A stretch of 64,000 nucleotides of DNA, taken from NCBI GenBank assembly GCA_965200615.1, contig OZ241377.1, positions 4,526,001 through 4,590,000 on the forward strand. The letters run 5' to 3'. Below the pieces are notes generated by a model. That model worked only from the letters and a program-made list of their open reading frames with translations. It had not been told where the DNA came from and made no database searches. The number at the start of each line of letters is the position of its first letter. Position 1 is the first letter of the stretch. Of the stretch, positions 51,361-60,241 are shown piece after piece. The stretch comes from Bin5 sp965200615 (GTDB lineage: Bacteria > Chloroflexota > Anaerolineae > Caldilineales > Caldilineaceae). The translations under genes were made by a program, and so were the position numbers.

Positions 51361-53352
51361 ATGAAGAAGCATGTGATCACTCGACGCCAATTCATTCGCG
51401 TGTCCAGCATGACCGTCCTCGGAAGCGCGCTGGTCGCCTGCGGCGCGCCGGCAGCGCCCGCCGAGGAACCGGCGGAAGCGCAGGCAGAGACTGAAGCGGC
51501 ATCAGAGCTGCCGGCAGCTACTTCAGGTCAGTATTCGGAGAGCCCAACCAGCGCCGAGCTGGTTAGCGCCGGTGAACTGCCTCCCGTCGAGGAACGGTTG
51601 CCCGCGAATCCGCTCGTGTGGGCGGACTACGACGTCGTTGCGATGGAGAAGGAGCAGGGCCAGTACGGCGGCACCGTCCGCATCGGCAATGCGGGCGGCA
51701 TCAACGGCCTCGCCACCTTTGGATTGGCCCGCTACACGGCTGACGATACCCGCACTTTCGTAGCCGACATGGCCGAGAGCTGGGAGGTCTCAGACGACGC
51801 CACCAGCTTCACGTTCCACCTGCGCGAAGGCCATAAGTGGTCCGACGGCACGCCACTCACGGCCCACGATATGCAGTGGTATTACGACAATGTCATCCAC
51901 TCGGAGTATCTCGATGCGCCGATGGGCTGGGCAGGCATGGAGACCACGACCGACAGAATCGTGGCCGTGGACGACTTCACCGTCCGCTTTGAGTTCGCGA
52001 AGCCAAACTCGCTCTTCCTCGAACTGAGCCGCGGCGTTGCCGGCGGCGAAGCCGGTCTGTGGAGCCAGTCAGCGCCCCACTATGTACAGAAGTACCATCC
52101 TGACTATAACCGGATGGACAAGTATGACGAGCCCAAGGAGCAGTTCCAGAAGGAGGTGCAGGATCGACTGCCCTTCCAGATGACCATTCAGGACCCTGAG
52201 CGCCCGGTACTGTGGGGCTGGAAGCCGTTCGAATACGCTGAGGGGCAGATCGCCCGCCTCGACCGTAACCACTATTTCCACTGCGTCGACCGCTGGGGTC
52301 AGCAGATGCCCTATATCGAAGTGATGGAGAACCTTCTTCTTGGTTCACGCGACAAGGATGTCATTTTGCTCAAGCTGGTCGCGGGGGAGACCCACTGGGA
52401 ACGCCGTCTCGGCTCTGTTACCGACGTACCATTCCTTAACGAACAGGCCGGCGACACGCTCGATTTCATCTACACGATCAAGCCTGAAGGCGCGCAGCAG
52501 GGCATCTATTTCAGCGCACACGCCGATGATGAAAACATGGACGCCCTCCTCAAACAGGCCGACTTCCGCCGCGCGCTCTCTATCGCAATCGATCGCGCCA
52601 CCATCAACGAGACCGCCTACTTTGGCCTTGGCAAAATCGGCCATGGCTTCAGCCTGCCCGGCGTCTTTGACCCCGAGATCGATGGCAAGTGGGTCGAATA
52701 CAATCCCGAAGCCGCCTCTCAGATGCTGGACGACCTGGGCCTTACGGAGAGAGACGACGAAGGCTTCCGCACCTACGAAAACGGCGAGACCATGACCTTC
52801 ATTCTGGGATCCGCCCCCGGCTGGCATCCCGGCGCCCAGGAATCGGCGGAGATTGCGGCGGAGGGCTGGAACGCGATTGGACTGCGTACCGTCGTCACGG
52901 TCGCGTCCCCCGGCGACATGATCGCCGAGTGGAGAGAGGGCATTTCGCACGCCTATGTTCGTTCCAGCATTGGCGGCGACGTCATGTTCGACCTCAAGCA
53001 CAGCACGGGGCTGCGCTGGGGCGCGCCCTCCTACCGCTGGTGGGTGACACGGGATTTGCCCGCTGACGAGGTCCAGGGTGTTGAGCCGCCCGACGACCTG
53101 AAGTACTTCCTCGAACTGGGTGACAAAATTCTCAGCGTCATCAGCGAGGAAGAACGCGAAGAGCTGATCCACGAGCGCCGCGTCTGGATGGCCGACACCT
53201 GTTGGTTCATCGGCATGGTCCAGACGGTGCCGCACGTCCTCGTTGCCAACAAGAAGCTGCGCGGCATCTGGGGCAGGGAAGAGGAGATTCCCTGGAAACT
53301 CGGCGCGGGAGACGAGGAGTTCTGGCCGCGTTCCTGGTTCTGGACTGAGTAA
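51361..53352 (+). CDS. Peptide/oligosaccharide ABC transporter substrate-binding lipoprotein (family 5)
   Basis: A 663-residue extracellular solute-binding protein of the OppA/DppA family. TRRQFIRVSSMTVLGSALVA followed by Cys is a Tat signal with lipobox; an Ala/Glu/Pro-rich linker follows. The family signature FTFHLREGHKWSDGTPLTAH is present, as are the second-lobe segments RRALSIAIDRATINE and EAASQMLDDLGLT. ATG at 51361 with AGGAG 7 bases upstream. Large size and the downstream sugar-type dehydrogenases suggest an oligosaccharide or similar ligand as an alternative to peptides. Confidence 0.93.
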   Translation: MKKHVITRRQFIRVSSMTVLGSALVACGAPAAPAEEPAEAQAETEAASELPAATSGQYSESPTSAELVSAGELPPVEERLPANPLVWADYDVVAMEKEQGQYGGTVRIGNAGGINGLATFGLARYTADDTRTFVADMAESWEVSDDATSFTFHLREGHKWSDGTPLTAHDMQWYYDNVIHSEYLDAPMGWAGMETTTDRIVAVDDFTVRFEFAKPNSLFLELSRGVAGGEAGLWSQSAPHYVQKYHPDYNRMDKYDEPKEQFQKEVQDRLPFQMTIQDPERPVLWGWKPFEYAEGQIARLDRNHYFHCVDRWGQQMPYIEVMENLLLGSRDKDVILLKLVAGETHWERRLGSVTDVPFLNEQAGDTLDFIYTIKPEGAQQGIYFSAHADDENMDALLKQADFRRALSIAIDRATINETAYFGLGKIGHGFSLPGVFDPEIDGKWVEYNPEAASQMLDDLGLTERDDEGFRTYENGETMTFILGSAPGWHPGAQESAEIAAEGWNAIGLRTVVTVASPGDMIAEWREGISHAYVRSSIGGDVMFDLKHSTGLRWGAPSYRWWVTRDLPADEVQGVEPPDDLKYFLELGDKILSVISEEEREELIHERRVWMADTCWFIGMVQTVPHVLVANKKLRGIWGREEEIPWKLGAGDEEFWPRSWFWTE

Positions 53353-53420
53353 CGGTTGCCGCTTGTTCGCGAGCGACTCGTTCGCCGTCAATCGACGACT
53401 TTGCGTCATGTGAAATGAGG

Positions 53421-53478
53421 AGCCTTTCACTGATCTTCACCTGTTGAACAGGCCTGGCGATCTGTGAAAGGCTTTTCT
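53421..53478 (+). terminator. Terminator-like hairpin between binding protein and permeases
   Basis: AGCCTTTCACTGATC (53421-53435) and GATCTGTGAAAGGCT (53459-53473) pair over 14 of 15 positions, with an inner CCTG/CAGG hairpin, and TTTTCTATTCT follows. Being inside the operon, it probably lowers permease expression relative to the binding protein. Confidence 0.75.
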
Positions 53479-53567
53479 ATTCTCTCCCGCACCGCTTAGC
53501 CGTAATGACGTCATTGGATACCGGCTGGTAGGAGTGAGGCTCAGAACCTTGGACCCTAAAGCGCGTT

Positions 53568-53595
53568 TTGACGGCCATTCAGCGTAGGTTATCTT
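53568..53595 (+). promoter_or_regulatory. Possible secondary promoter before the permease genes
   Basis: TTGACG (53568-53573), a 16-bp spacer and TATCTT (53590-53595), 45 bases before the permease ATG. The -10 is weak (four of six). Confidence 0.35.
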
Positions 53596-53640
53596 GATTC
53601 ACGATACCGCCAGCCTCAAGCTGCACTTCATTATCATTCC

Positions 53641-54636
53641 ATGAAAACCTACATTTTGCAGCGTTTCATCCAGATGATCATCGTCATGGTCGTGGTCATG
53701 CTGGTCAGCTTCATCATTGTCGAGCTCCCGCCCGGCGATTTCCTCACCACGCTGCGCGAGCAGCTCACTGAGCAGAACGTCGACCCCAAGGTCATCGACT
53801 CGACCGTGGAAATGTACCGGGCGCGCTACGGTCTTGGCGAGAACTGGTTCATCCGCTTTGGCAAATGGGCGTGGTCCCTGATGAAGGGGGACATGGGTTA
53901 TTCGATGCAGCACAACCGCCCCGCCAGCGAACTCATGGGAGAGCGCCTCAGCCTGACCATCTGGATCAGCATTGCCACTCTTATTTTCATGTTCGTGGTG
54001 GCCGTCCCTATAGGCATGCTCTCCGCCATCAAACAGTACTCGGCCTGGGACCACTCCTTCACTTTCCTCGCGCTATTGGGGGTCTCCGTGCCCAGTTTCA
54101 TTACGGCGCTCGTTTTTCTGCTGCTGTCGGTCACATTGCTCGGCGCGACCACGGTTGCCGGCCTCTTCTCCCCCGAATATGTGACGGCTGAATGGTCATG
54201 GGCCAAGTTCGTGGATATGTTAAAGCATGTCTGGATCATATTGTTTATCGTCGGGCTGGGCGATACAGCCAGCACCATCCGCGTCATGCGGGCGCGCATG
54301 CTCGACACGCTCGGCGAGCCATATATCGACACCGCCCGCATGAAAGGGCTGTCCGGCGCCAAGATCTACTTTCGCCACGCTCTGCGCGTCGCTATCAATC
54401 CCATCATTTCCAGCATCGGCCTGCGCTTCCCGCAGATCATCAGCGGCTCAACGATCGTCGCCATCGTTCTGACGCTGCCTCTGATCGGCCCCCTGCTGCT
54501 CGACGCACTACTCGGCGAGGACGTCTACCTCGCCTGCAGTATTCTGGTCGTTCTGACCCTGGCCCTCGTCATCGGCAACTTCCTCGCGGACCTCGCCCTG
54601 GCCTGGCTTGACCCGCGAATACGATTCGAAAACTAG
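53641..54636 (+). CDS. ABC transporter permease (DppB/OppB-like)
   Basis: A 331-residue inner-membrane subunit with an N-terminal membrane helix (about 8-30), a periplasmic loop and five further hydrophobic segments. TYILQRFIQMIIVMVVVMLV is the usual OppB start and GEPYIDTARMKGLSGAKIYF the EAA loop. The C-terminus (ALAWLDPRIRFEN) matches OppB proteins. The DppC-like gene follows after 12 bp. Confidence 0.93.
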   Translation: MKTYILQRFIQMIIVMVVVMLVSFIIVELPPGDFLTTLREQLTEQNVDPKVIDSTVEMYRARYGLGENWFIRFGKWAWSLMKGDMGYSMQHNRPASELMGERLSLTIWISIATLIFMFVVAVPIGMLSAIKQYSAWDHSFTFLALLGVSVPSFITALVFLLLSVTLLGATTVAGLFSPEYVTAEWSWAKFVDMLKHVWIILFIVGLGDTASTIRVMRARMLDTLGEPYIDTARMKGLSGAKIYFRHALRVAINPIISSIGLRFPQIISGSTIVAIVLTLPLIGPLLLDALLGEDVYLACSILVVLTLALVIGNFLADLALAWLDPRIRFEN

Positions 54637-54648
54637 AAGGAGCGTTCA

Positions 54649-55797
54649 GTGGAGCAAAATGTTGCGAAGAACGGCCGGCTGCCACATGAGGAAATCGAGG
54701 CGGAAGAGCGCTTCGACGTAACCAAACAGGTCTCCTACGGCCGCCTCATCTATCTGCGCTTCCTGAGAAACCATGCTGCCGTGGTCGCCGCCTTCGCGCT
54801 GATATTCATCTATCTGATAACGCTGGCCTGTCCTTTCTTCGCCCCTTACGATCCCAACACTCGCTTCCTCGAAAAGGTCGCTCATCCTCCGCTTCTGCCC
54901 ACGTTCATCGACGCCGAAGGACAGTTCCACCTGCGGCCGTTCGTGTACGCCACCGTGCAGTCACGCGACCCGAAAACGATGGAGCGCATGTACACGAAGG
55001 ACACGGCCCAACGCTTTCCTTTGCGACTGTTCGTGCGCGGAGACGAGTACGATTTTCTCTTCTGGCACAGCGACCTGCATCTTTTCGGCGCGCAGGATTC
55101 GCCGGTCTTTCTGCTGGGCGCCGACACGCAGGGCCGGGACCTCTTCTCCCGCATCCTTTTCGGCGGCCGCATCTCAACCACTGTCGGCCTGATCGGCGTC
55201 GCTATCAGCCTCATTCTCGGCATTGTCATCGGCATGGCGTCCGGCTACCTCGGCGGAGCGGTCGACTCCGTGATCCAGCGCGGCATCGAAGTGCTCCTTT
55301 CCTTTCCGAGCCTGCCGTTGTGGATGGCGCTTTCTCTGTCTCTGCCGCGACACTGGAGCTCAATTCGCATCTTTCTGCTCATCACCATCCTGCTATCGAT
55401 TGTCGGCTGGGGCGGCCTGGCGCGGGTTGTGCGCGGCATGACGCTCGCAGTTAAATCTGAAGAGTTCGTGCTCGCGTCCCGCATGGGCGGCGGGGGCGCC
55501 TGGTGGATTCTGCTTCGCCACATCCTGCCCACCAATCTGAGCTACGTAATCGTGGCGGCGACGCTGGCCGTGCCCGGCATTATTCTCGGCGAAACTGCCT
55601 TGAGCTTTCTCGGCCTTGGCATCCAGCCCCCCATGATCAGTTGGGGCGTGCTGCTCCAGGACGCGCAGAAAGTCTCGTTTCTCTCGCAGATGCCCTGGCT
55701 GATCGCCCCGGCATTCTTTATCATGGCGACCGTCCTCGCCTTCAATTTCATCGGCGACGGGTTGCGCGACGCCCTTGACCCATACTCCAACTTCTGA
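54649..55797 (+). CDS. ABC transporter permease (DppC/OppC-like)
   Basis: A 382-residue inner-membrane subunit. After the first membrane helix (about 45-65) a long external loop of about 100 residues precedes the core; the core begins GADTQGRDLFSRILFGGRIS, the OppC hallmark, and ends GDGLRDALDPYSNF. The loop is longer than in E. coli DppC. GTG start at 54649 with AGAAGGAG upstream. Confidence 0.93.
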   Translation: MEQNVAKNGRLPHEEIEAEERFDVTKQVSYGRLIYLRFLRNHAAVVAAFALIFIYLITLACPFFAPYDPNTRFLEKVAHPPLLPTFIDAEGQFHLRPFVYATVQSRDPKTMERMYTKDTAQRFPLRLFVRGDEYDFLFWHSDLHLFGAQDSPVFLLGADTQGRDLFSRILFGGRISTTVGLIGVAISLILGIVIGMASGYLGGAVDSVIQRGIEVLLSFPSLPLWMALSLSLPRHWSSIRIFLLITILLSIVGWGGLARVVRGMTLAVKSEEFVLASRMGGGGAWWILLRHILPTNLSYVIVAATLAVPGIILGETALSFLGLGIQPPMISWGVLLQDAQKVSFLSQMPWLIAPAFFIMATVLAFNFIGDGLRDALDPYSNF

Positions 55798-55840
55798 TTT
55801 CTTGCTATCTTAATCTGTACGACCAGCCGCTCCCATTTCG

Positions 55841-58051
55841 ATGAACACCGCTCCCGATTCCGATAAAGTCCTGGATATCCGCGATCTCCAGGTCAGCTTT
55901 CGCTCCATTGCCGGTACAACGCGTGCGGTCAACGGTGTCAGCCTCGACGTGCGCAGCGGCGAGATTGTGGGATTGGTCGGCGAAAGCGGCTGTGGCAAGA
56001 GCGTCACCATCCGCAGCATCGTCGGCCTGGTTCCGTCGCCGCCGGCTCTGTTCGAGAGCGGAGAGATCTGGCTCCGTACACGCCGCGGCATGACCGAGAC
56101 GCTTTCCCTGCACAAGAACATGAAGGCGCTGCGGCAGATACGCGGGCGTGATGTCTCAATGATCTTCCAGGAGCCGATGCGCTCCGTTCACCCGATGATG
56201 ACCATCGGCAAGCAGATCACCGAGGGAATCCTCGAGCACGAGGTCGTCGACCCCGCCGAGGCCTACGAGCGCACGGTCGAAATGCTCGACCTTGTCGGCC
56301 TTCCCAATCCTGCCGACCAGATGAATCGCTACGCGCACGAGCTTTCCGGCGGGATGCGGCAACGCGCCCTGATTGCCCTCGCCCTGGTATGCCATCCCCA
56401 GCTCCTGCTGGCGGACGAGCCGACCACTGCGCTCGACGTAACCATTCAGGCCCAGATCCTCGAGCTGATCCGGAACCTGCGCGAGCGCATGCGTATGTCG
56501 GTGCTTCTCATCACCCATAATATGGGCGTCGTCGCCAACCTGGCCGACCGCATTTCCGTCATGTATCTGGGCAAGATCATGGAAACCGGCACGGTTGAGG
56601 AGATCTTCAAGGAGCCGGCCCACCCCTACACGCAGGGCCTTCTGGCGTCGATGCCGAGTCTTTTCAGCCAGCCCAAGACGCACCTGCAATCCTTGCGCGG
56701 CGTCGTCCCCGAACTCGCCATGGCGCCCAAGGGTTGCGTCTTCGCCGACCGCTGCCCCCACGTCATGCCCAAGTGCGACGAAACGCCGCCCGTGGTCGAA
56801 CTGCGAGCCGACCATAGCGCGGCCTGCTGGCTCTATGCCGATGTTGGAGAGCCGCGGGGCACACATGCCGAAACAGGCCAGCCGTCTCTCTCAGGTGACC
56901 GCACGCCGGTTGATTCCCCGCAAAGAGTCGAAGTGATCCCGCTGGCCAGGTCTGAACCGACGACAGGCACTGCCCAGGCTACACCCGCTGATAACGAAAT
57001 TGCCCAATTGCAGATTGAGAGCGTCGCGCTCCACTATCCGATTCTCAGGGGTCTTTTGCGACGTCAGGTTGGGACGGTCCGCGCCGTAGACGGCGTCGAT
57101 CTGACGATCCGCCGGGGTGAGACGCTTGGCCTTGTCGGCGAGTCCGGCTGCGGCAAGACATCGGTTGGCCGTCTCGTTGCACGCCTGGTCGAGCCGACAG
57201 CCGGTCGTATCCGCTTTGGCGCGGACGGGGGTCTTGAAGAGATCACCCACATTTCGCAAAAGGAGATGAAGCGCGTCCGCCGTTCGATGGGTATGGTCTT
57301 TCAAGATCCCCTCTCGTCCCTGAACGCGCGCATGAACATCCGCAACATCGTCGGCGAGCCACTCATGCTTCATCAGGTGGCTAAGGGAAGGGCGGTCGAT
57401 GACCGCGTGGGCGAACTGCTGGAGATGGTCGGGCTGAGAGCGGCGCACCAGAGCCGCTTTCCCCATGCTTTCAGCGGCGGACAGCGTCAGCGGATTGCCA
57501 TCGCTCGTGCCCTGGCCACCGAGCCAACTTTCCTGGTTGCGGATGAGCCGGTCTCGGCGCTCGATGTTTCCGTCCAGGCCCAGATCCTCAATCTGTTGTT
57601 GACACTCCAGCAGCAGCTCAATCTATCGATGCTCTTCATCGCGCACGACATCGCGGTCGTCCGCCATATCAGCGACCGCATCGCCGTGATGTATCTGGGC
57701 AAGATCGTCGAACTTGGCGAAGCCCGCGAGATCTGCGTCCGGCCCGTTCATCCCTACACGGAAGCGCTCCTGGCATCGATCCCTCTGCCGATGCCCGGGC
57801 TGGAGACGTTGCGGGAGATGCCCAAAGGCGATCTTCCCGACCCCGCCAACCCGCCCGCAGGTTGCCGCTTCCATACTCGTTGTCCCTACAGCCAGCCGAT
57901 CTGCGAGCGGGAGGAGCCGCCACTGCGACCCTTTGCCGGGGATGCAGACCACTTCGGCGCCTGCCACTTCCAGGATGAACTGCAGCTTCAGGGCGTTGAG
58001 GAGATTGGCGACCTGGGCGCCTCCGCAACGACGAGCACAGGGGCAAAGTGA
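55841..58051 (+). CDS. Fused dual-ATPase of the peptide-type ABC transporter (DppD-DppF-like)
   Basis: A 736-residue protein with two complete ABC domains. Domain 1 has GESGCGKS (47-54), ELSGGMRQR and LLADEPTTALDVT; domain 2, from about residue 388, has GESGCGKT (about 433), FSGGQRQR and LVADEPVSALDVS. Each is followed by the Cys-bearing oligopeptide C-terminal region (CVFADRCP and CRFHTRCPYSQPIC), which is typical of DppD/DppF. Both sites have catalytic Walker-B Asp-Glu, so both should hydrolyse ATP. The linker (about 345-385) is low-complexity. Confidence 0.94.
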   Translation: MNTAPDSDKVLDIRDLQVSFRSIAGTTRAVNGVSLDVRSGEIVGLVGESGCGKSVTIRSIVGLVPSPPALFESGEIWLRTRRGMTETLSLHKNMKALRQIRGRDVSMIFQEPMRSVHPMMTIGKQITEGILEHEVVDPAEAYERTVEMLDLVGLPNPADQMNRYAHELSGGMRQRALIALALVCHPQLLLADEPTTALDVTIQAQILELIRNLRERMRMSVLLITHNMGVVANLADRISVMYLGKIMETGTVEEIFKEPAHPYTQGLLASMPSLFSQPKTHLQSLRGVVPELAMAPKGCVFADRCPHVMPKCDETPPVVELRADHSAACWLYADVGEPRGTHAETGQPSLSGDRTPVDSPQRVEVIPLARSEPTTGTAQATPADNEIAQLQIESVALHYPILRGLLRRQVGTVRAVDGVDLTIRRGETLGLVGESGCGKTSVGRLVARLVEPTAGRIRFGADGGLEEITHISQKEMKRVRRSMGMVFQDPLSSLNARMNIRNIVGEPLMLHQVAKGRAVDDRVGELLEMVGLRAAHQSRFPHAFSGGQRQRIAIARALATEPTFLVADEPVSALDVSVQAQILNLLLTLQQQLNLSMLFIAHDIAVVRHISDRIAVMYLGKIVELGEAREICVRPVHPYTEALLASIPLPMPGLETLREMPKGDLPDPANPPAGCRFHTRCPYSQPICEREEPPLRPFAGDADHFGACHFQDELQLQGVEEIGDLGASATTSTGAK

Positions 58052-58147
58052 GCGACGGTGCGGCCAAATGGAGGCAAATCCCGCTTCAATTCGATCGCGT
58101 CTTTCAGTAATTCGTTGAGTCGCATCTCAGGCCGCTAAGGAGTTGCC

Positions 58148-59158
58148 ATGCCTGTACAGATGGCCCAGTACGGAACAAAGCACTCACACGCTGCAGGCAA
58201 AATAATCGCCATGCAGGAAAATCCCGGAGTTGAACTGGTTGGCGTCTATGAACCTGACGCAGAGCGCCGCGCGCAGCTCGCAGGCTCCGATACCTGTTTT
58301 GCGACCGTGCACTGGTTCGAGTCGGCGCAGGAGATGCTGGCCGACCCTGCTATCGTCGCGGTGGCGTCCGAAGGGCTTAACATCGAGAGCCTCGACCAGA
58401 CCGAGGAAATCGTGGCGGCGGGCAAACACGTATGGTACGACAAATCTCCCGGAGACAACTGGGCGCAATGGCAGCGCGTCGTTGCCGCCGCCCACGAGAA
58501 GAACCTGATCATTCAGATGGGTTACATGCTGCGCTACCACGACGGTTTCCAACAGATCGCCGAATGGGCCAACAGCGGTTTCCTCGGCCACGTCTTCTCA
58601 ATCCGCGCGCACATGTCAACCAACATTCCTATTGACCGTCGCAAGCAGATCAGCGCCCATCGGGGCGGCATCTTCTACGAACTCGCCGGGCACATGCTCG
58701 ATCAGATCATTTGGATTCTTGGCAGGCCCGCCAAAGCTGCCTGCTTTTTGCGCACAGATGATCACGGTACGGGCGAACGCGTCGACGGGTTCGCCGACAA
58801 CACTTTGGGCGTTTTCGAGTTTGACGGGGCCATGGCAATGGTGGACATTGCGGCGATGGAAACGCAGCCGATGGCCCGCCGCTACGAAGTCTACGGTGCC
58901 GCGGGCAGCGCTATCATCGTCGAGCCCTTCGAACCGGGTTCGCTCATCCGGCTCTGCCTGGCAGACGATTTTGGAGAATACTCCGCCGGTGCGCAGATGG
59001 TCCCATTCCAGAGCCGCTCACGACAGGAACTTTATCACCAGGAACTGAAGGCGTTCCTGCGCACCATCGCCGGCGAGCAGGAGCCGGACAGGCTGCCTGA
59101 GCACGATCTTCTTGTACAGGAGATCCTGCTGCGCGCAGTGGGAACGCTCGTGGACTGA
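58148..59158 (+). CDS. Gfo/Idh/MocA family oxidoreductase
   Basis: A 336-residue dehydrogenase-type protein. The N-terminal dinucleotide fold is atypical: PVQMAQYGTKHSHAAGKIIA replaces the usual GxGxxG with GTKHSHA. VWYDKSPGDNWAQW stands where the EKP lysine motif is expected, and HRGGIFYELAGHMLDQIIW is the conserved His-containing helix. It is therefore a divergent member. It follows the transporter by 96 bp and is likely to act on the imported compound. Confidence 0.85.
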   Translation: MPVQMAQYGTKHSHAAGKIIAMQENPGVELVGVYEPDAERRAQLAGSDTCFATVHWFESAQEMLADPAIVAVASEGLNIESLDQTEEIVAAGKHVWYDKSPGDNWAQWQRVVAAAHEKNLIIQMGYMLRYHDGFQQIAEWANSGFLGHVFSIRAHMSTNIPIDRRKQISAHRGGIFYELAGHMLDQIIWILGRPAKAACFLRTDDHGTGERVDGFADNTLGVFEFDGAMAMVDIAAMETQPMARRYEVYGAAGSAIIVEPFEPGSLIRLCLADDFGEYSAGAQMVPFQSRSRQELYHQELKAFLRTIAGEQEPDRLPEHDLLVQEILLRAVGTLVD

Positions 59159-59190
59159 CGACAATTTACTGTTCTTAACGGGGTGGAGCA

Positions 59191-60153
59191 ATGAAATGTA
59201 TCGGTATTGAGTTTCCGGAACTGGGCGAAGCCAGACTTTTCGATCTGCCTGACCCACCGCAACCCGGCCCAACCGAGATTGTCACACGGACGCTCTTTTC
59301 GGGCGTCACCAACGGCACCGAGCGCCACAGCTTGATGGCGGACTTTGGCAGCCGCTTCCCAGCCCGCGCGGGCTACCAGCATGTAAGTGTTATTGAGGAG
59401 GTGGGGCGTCGCGTCGAACAGGTCTCAACGGGCGAGACAGTGTTTCTGGGCAATCACGGCGGCCACCGGGGCTGGCACCTGGTCGATCTGGCCGCCTCCA
59501 ACGAACGCGAGCGTCTCTGCCTCAGACTTCCGCCCGAAATGGAGCATGAGTATTGCGCTCTCTTCGGCATCGCAGGCGTAGGCTTCAGGCACTCGCGGCG
59601 CATCCGCGTCGCCGCGCCGATGCGCGTATGGGTTGCCGGCCTGGGGTTGATCGGCCAGTCAGTGGCGCAAGCCTCTCGGGCGCTCGGCGCCCACGTCACC
59701 GTCACCGACGTCGACCCGCGCCGCCTGCAGATCGCAGCGCAACTCGGCGCCCACCGCGTGATCGACATCAGCGCCGATAGCGCCGTCGAATTTCTCACTG
59801 AGGGCGGGCCCTATGACCGGATCGTCGACGCCTGCGGCGCGCCCGACCTTTTCGACTTCATCTACGAGCGCAAGTTGCTCGCGCTCTACGGCGCGATCGG
59901 CGCGTTGGCCGGCCGGCAGCCGACCGTTTTTCATCAGACGATGCTGCACGCTTTGCGGGCGTCGATCGAGTCATCATCCCACTTTACGTTAGAAGATCTG
60001 GGAATCCTGCGCCATTTTTGCCAGTTGGGCACGGTTCGCATTGCGCCGTTGGTGACGCACCGTGCCCCGGTGAACGAAGCCCCCGCCATTTACGCAACCA
60101 TGCGCGACGATCCGGCTGAACTCCTTGGCGTGATCTTCGACTGGCAAACTTGA
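59191..60153 (+). CDS. MDR superfamily (zinc-type alcohol dehydrogenase-like) oxidoreductase
   Basis: A 320-residue medium-chain dehydrogenase-like protein. GVTNGTERHSLMADFG resembles the start of the catalytic domain but the canonical Cys-His zinc ligands are not evident; VWVAGLGLIGQSVAQASRAL is the GxGxxG NAD(P) motif and VTVTDVDPRRL ends the beta2 strand with Asp. Similar proteins with TNGTE motifs occur next to Gfo/Idh genes in Chloroflexota. Last gene of the transporter operon. Confidence 0.85.
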   Translation: MKCIGIEFPELGEARLFDLPDPPQPGPTEIVTRTLFSGVTNGTERHSLMADFGSRFPARAGYQHVSVIEEVGRRVEQVSTGETVFLGNHGGHRGWHLVDLAASNERERLCLRLPPEMEHEYCALFGIAGVGFRHSRRIRVAAPMRVWVAGLGLIGQSVAQASRALGAHVTVTDVDPRRLQIAAQLGAHRVIDISADSAVEFLTEGGPYDRIVDACGAPDLFDFIYERKLLALYGAIGALAGRQPTVFHQTMLHALRASIESSSHFTLEDLGILRHFCQLGTVRIAPLVTHRAPVNEAPAIYATMRDDPAELLGVIFDWQT

Positions 60154-60241
60154 GATGCGACAAACTGACGAGGGCGGGGATATTGCGGGAGAAGCCGAAG
60201 GATTAGCGGATTGGGGCGGTTTCTTCTATTGCGAAACAACC

